Assembly (NCBI RefSeq): GCF_027627575.1
Contig: NZ_CP114065.1
Span: 7,378,001 to 7,442,000, forward strand
DNA length: 64,000 bases
Source of the DNA: Kribbella sp. CA-293567
GTDB taxonomy: Bacteria; Actinomycetota; Actinomycetes; Propionibacteriales; Kribbellaceae
Direction: 5' to 3'
In this document: positions 61,724 to 64,000 of the stretch, piece after piece
Position numbering within the stretch: the stretch's first letter is position 1
Layout of the letters: every line of letters starts with the position of its first letter
Made by a program: the position numbers and the translations under genes
Notes under the pieces: model-generated
The model's input: the letters and a program-made list of their open reading frames with translations, nothing else
Database searches by the model: none
What the model was told of the DNA's origin: nothing

Positions 61724-62254
61724 TCAGGCAGGTTTGAACTCGTTGTGTGGAGTGGCCATCTCCCACGCGCTCTCGAACGCTGTGAGGCACGCGTTGACGA
61801 TGCTCGGGTCCTGAGTGATGTCGTGGTCTAGGACGTGGCCGGCGCCGTCGAAGTGGGTGAAGCTAACCGCTTCGCGGTCGAACAGCCAGAAGTCGTTGCC
61901 TGGCAGCAGAAGCGTGCTAGCCATCCGGCGAGACAGCCACCGGACCTCTTCGCCGGCCTCTACCAGCTTGCCGGTGTCCAGCCATTCGAAACGGATGTAG
62001 TCGGTGACCGGCTCGGACACGATGCGAAGACGGCGCATCGTCTTGCCGGCCTTCATGTTGGCGTCCATCAGCTCGAACCACCAGCGCCACCACTCGGCCT
62101 CTTCTTCAGGGTCTAGCGGTTCTCCGCGGAGCCACTGGCTGAACCGGTCTCGCTCGATGTCGGTGGCATAGATGTCCCGCATTTCCAGGTGAAGCGCCTC
62201 GTGCTTGTACGACGACAGCAGCGCGTCGCGCTCATCTCCTGAGATCGGCTGCAA
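61724..62254 (-). CDS. DUF6879-type protein, partner of the XRE/DUF5753 regulator
   Basis: The 176-residue acidic protein has LHLEMRDIYATDIERDRFSQWLRGEP, then RRLRIVSEPVTDYIRFEWLDTGKLVEAGEEVRWLSR and NDFWLFDREAVSFTHFDG, the DUF6879 pattern. The start is TTG at 62254, supported by GGAGG 9 bases upstream. Pairs of this kind are widespread in Actinobacteria; whether they work as toxin-antitoxin or as a signalling pair is not settled. Confidence 0.8.
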   Translation of the reverse strand: MQPISGDERDALLSSYKHEALHLEMRDIYATDIERDRFSQWLRGEPLDPEEEAEWWRWWFELMDANMKAGKTMRRLRIVSEPVTDYIRFEWLDTGKLVEAGEEVRWLSRRMASTLLLPGNDFWLFDREAVSFTHFDGAGHVLDHDITQDPSIVNACLTAFESAWEMATPHNEFKPA

Positions 62255-62259
62255 CGCTT

Positions 62260-62640
62260 CTAACCTCCAACGAGCTGGGCAACGGTCGCCTTGGACAGAT
62301 GGATGCAGGTCTCATGATCCGGCACCGGCTGCCTGAACTGGCTCAGCACCGCCGGATCGTGAACCTCTGGCCCCTGGACGATGTAGTTCCCATTGTCCTT
62401 CACGTGGACGATCGGCGGGATCAAATTCCTCTCGTCCGTGGTCAGGCCGTCGAGCTGGAGGTAGTCCAACAGCGGCGGCGGAATCTCGATGACGGTGTCC
62501 CCGTCAGGGATCGACAACCGCGCCAAAATGCCTTCGTCGTAGACGCGCCACCCTTGGATGACATAAGACTCTTCATCGGTCCGGTAAAGCGTAGGAGAAT
62601 TGTTTGGTGTCGAAGTCTTACCCAGGAACCATAGCAACAT
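62260..62640 (-). CDS. Small hypothetical protein with duplicated YVxQGxxVxD segment
   Basis: The 126-residue protein contains SYVIQGWRVYDEGILARL early and NYIVQGPEVHDPAVLSQF later, a clear internal duplication about 60 residues apart. Each copy is followed by a proline- or acid-rich stretch such as DTVIEIPPPLLDYL. It has no signal peptide. AGGAG lies 7 bases before the ATG at 62640. It is the first gene of the operon with the DUF6879 and XRE genes. I do not know its function. Confidence 0.75.
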   Translation of the reverse strand: MLLWFLGKTSTPNNSPTLYRTDEESYVIQGWRVYDEGILARLSIPDGDTVIEIPPPLLDYLQLDGLTTDERNLIPPIVHVKDNGNYIVQGPEVHDPAVLSQFRQPVPDHETCIHLSKATVAQLVGG

Positions 62641-62942
62641 CTTGCCGCTCCTAATCTCGGGGTTGCCCGGTCTTGCTCGGACTCACTCCAGCATCAATGC
62701 TGTCGAGCAACACGTCAAGAGCCCTTTATTTACAGCGTTCTACGCTCCACCATGGCACACGGTCGCCCTGCTCACTACATACGAGAGGCGAATTGAAGCA
62801 ACATCGAGCAACGCGCTTAGCAAGACAAGACGCAGTCCACTACCGTCGCTTTCTACGACCGGCAATGAGGCAATAATCCGGCATCAAACAATGGCGCGCC
62901 GATGATCGCGGCCATACCTGACAGTTGACTGGAGAGAGCACC
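62641..62942. other. AT-richer divergent intergenic region
   Basis: This 302-bp gap separates divergent starts and is less GC-rich than the flanks. It should hold promoters for both directions. No gene, repeat or stable hairpin was recognised in it. Confidence 0.4.
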
Positions 62943-63137
62943 ATGGACGACAGCGGGGTCGAGTGGGGCGGCACAGGACCGACCGAACCAGTCGAGACGG
63001 ACAAGCGAGGCTGGGTCGTTTTGCGACCCTCGCCAGCGTGCGACGGCCGCAACCCGATGACCGGCCGCGTCTGCCTCTTGGGCGACCACAAGGGCTACCA
63101 CCGCGACACAGCCGGCGCCGAGTGGCTCGAAGATTAG
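62943..63137 (+). CDS. Small hypothetical protein, CDGR...GYHRD type
   Basis: The 64-residue protein contains CDGRNPMTGRVCLLGDHKGYHRDTAGAEWLED, where two Cys and two His are spaced as in a possible zinc knuckle (C-x9-C-x4-H-x3-H). Similar short proteins are common in actinobacterial mobile regions. GGAGAG lies a few bases before the ATG at 62943. Function unknown. Confidence 0.7.
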   Translation: MDDSGVEWGGTGPTEPVETDKRGWVVLRPSPACDGRNPMTGRVCLLGDHKGYHRDTAGAEWLED

Positions 63138-63146
63138 GCCCAGCAG

Positions 63147-63377
63147 ATGAAGACACGCAACACACGAGACCACCAACTACGCCGCTGGGCATTGCGGACC
63201 GAAACGCTGGATAGGCGCAATGGCGTACAACCAGACGGCTACGACCCTGGCGGAGTCAGCCAGGTCCTCCCCTGGTGCGTCGAGGCATACCTAGCCAGAG
63301 GCCCGGTCCGCCCCCGAACGTCCACCCGCAGATACCGTCAGCGCGAGCGGCGGCACCTCACCACGGACAGACCATGA
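63147..63377 (+). CDS. Small Arg-rich hypothetical protein
   Basis: The 76-residue frame starts 9 bases after the preceding stop and has QVLPWCVEAYLARGPVRPR in its centre and a very basic tail. The ribosome site is weak. It is probably translated with the gene before it, but composition alone does not prove coding. No family recognised. Confidence 0.45.
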   Translation: MKTRNTRDHQLRRWALRTETLDRRNGVQPDGYDPGGVSQVLPWCVEAYLARGPVRPRTSTRRYRQRERRHLTTDRP

Positions 63378-63398
63378 CTATCCAGGGGGCAGTTGCAG

Positions 63399-64000
63399 TC
63401 AGTCCGCGACCACAGCCCCATTCCCTTGATGGACAAAGTGATCCACAAGAGCAGCCAACGCCGATGGGGGGACCGTGCCGACTCGCCCAAGCGTGAGGTT
63501 TGTGAAACTAGCAGCCGACACAACCGATTCAGGGCCAACTGCAACTGATACGACATTCTTGGCAAGCCGGGTTCGCGTCTCGACACCATATGCGACGGCT
63601 TGGTAATACCCATTCCGCGCGACGACGTCTTGGTTCCATGAGTATTTACATTCGAGCACTAACGCCTTCACCCCAGGCGACAGGAGCAGCAAATCTGCGC
63701 CATTGCTGCGATGGGCTTGACTAATCCCTCTCGTCGCCTCAACAAATGGACTAGGCGAACCAAGATGCGCCCACACGCCGGATGCTTCAAACCAGAGCAA
63801 GTACACCTCGCCTGCGGGACTTGCTATCTCATAGTTGGGTGCGCCCGACTTCGCGCTAAGCGGACGCAGTGAGGTGATCTGGCAACCTGCCTCGCGCAGG
63901 GCGATCAGAAGCATGCCCAGGATCGAGAGGTGGAATAGACGCCATCTAATCTCCTCGTCAGGCATCAACAATCGGTACATCAAGAAATCCACCGACCGTT
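63399..64000 (-). CDS. PD-(D/E)XK nuclease-like protein (partial; start may lie outside window)
   Basis: About 197 residues are visible from a GTG at 63992, and the frame stays open to the window edge, so the start is uncertain. The core ADLLLLSPGVKALVLECKYSWN followed by YYQAVAYGVE fits a PD-(D/E)XK nuclease: Asp, then E-x-K, then the Q of the following helix. An N-terminal helical part (FHLSILGMLLIALREAG) precedes it. DNA cleavage is predicted from these residues. It is AT-richer than the AICE backbone. Confidence 0.6.
   Translation of the reverse strand, partial: RSVDFLMYRLLMPDEEIRWRLFHLSILGMLLIALREAGCQITSLRPLSAKSGAPNYEIASPAGEVYLLWFEASGVWAHLGSPSPFVEATRGISQAHRSNGADLLLLSPGVKALVLECKYSWNQDVVARNGYYQAVAYGVETRTRLAKNVVSVAVGPESVVSAASFTNLTLGRVGTVPPSALAALVDHFVHQGNGAVVAD

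Larger units (their letters stand above)
48701..64000. mobile_element. Actinomycete integrative and conjugative element (AICE), right end not in window
   Basis: The set integrase - excisionase - DUF3631 ATPase - prim-pol - FtsK/TraB-type ATPase - DUF2637-like membrane protein - DUF6284 protein - GntR regulator is the pSAM2-like AICE backbone. It moves between mycelia as double-stranded DNA by a single TraB-type ATPase and replicates after excision. Base composition drops at both ends, with AT-richer cargo at 48.9-51.6 and 62.6-64 kb. Confidence 0.85.

Overview
The window is high-GC DNA from an actinobacterium. The gene set and order point to a Propionibacteriales-type organism such as Kribbella: a mycothiol-type maleylpyruvate isomerase-like protein, an F420-type LLM oxidoreductase, the ffs - dnaX - ybaB - recR block, and the lysC - asd pair with an internal beta-subunit start. 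The genus is inferred from general style, not from a search.

Layout. Positions 1-8.0 kb hold mixed chromosomal genes: a maleylpyruvate isomerase-like protein, a PfkB kinase, a Nudix-type regulator divergent from an SPFH / NAD-kinase-like operon with two perfect operator palindromes between them, a lipoprotein flanked by inverted copies of a ~130-bp repeat, and a secreted S15 peptidase. Positions 8.0-24.3 kb are one minus-strand polysaccharide operon of 14 tightly packed genes. It encodes an ABC exporter, four glycosyltransferase-type proteins (one a large fusion), one acidic protein of unknown function, an O-acyltransferase, and all five enzymes needed to go from UDP-GlcNAc to a UDP-2,3-diacetamido-mannuronic acid-type sugar. 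Positions 24.6-48.6 kb return to chromosomal genes: a TrmB/LuxR-type regulator, asd/lysC, an ArsR regulator, an MFS transporter, dinB with a LexA box across its start, a decayed TDT transporter, a catalase / Fur / ankyrin group, recR/ybaB with a DnaA-box cluster upstream, a second repeat array, a very long dnaX, rfbA, an acyl-CoA ligase and dehydrogenase, nadE, SRP RNA and an LLM oxidoreductase.

From tRNA-Ser(GGA) at 48.65 kb to the right edge lies an actinomycete integrative and conjugative element (AICE). Its backbone is tyrosine integrase, excisionase, DUF3631 ATPase plus prim-pol replication proteins, an FtsK/TraB-type transfer ATPase with accessory membrane proteins, and a GntR (KorSA-like) regulator. 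A low-GC DEAD-box helicase sits between the tRNA and the integrase. An XRE/DUF6879 module, small proteins and a PD-(D/E)XK-like nuclease fill the right end. The right attachment site was not found, so the element probably continues past 64000. Three short-motif clusters inside it (GGGACG, GTAGCG and CTTGT families) are candidates for the replication origin, the transfer locus and the regulator operator.

No CRISPR array, rRNA operon or insertion sequence was seen.
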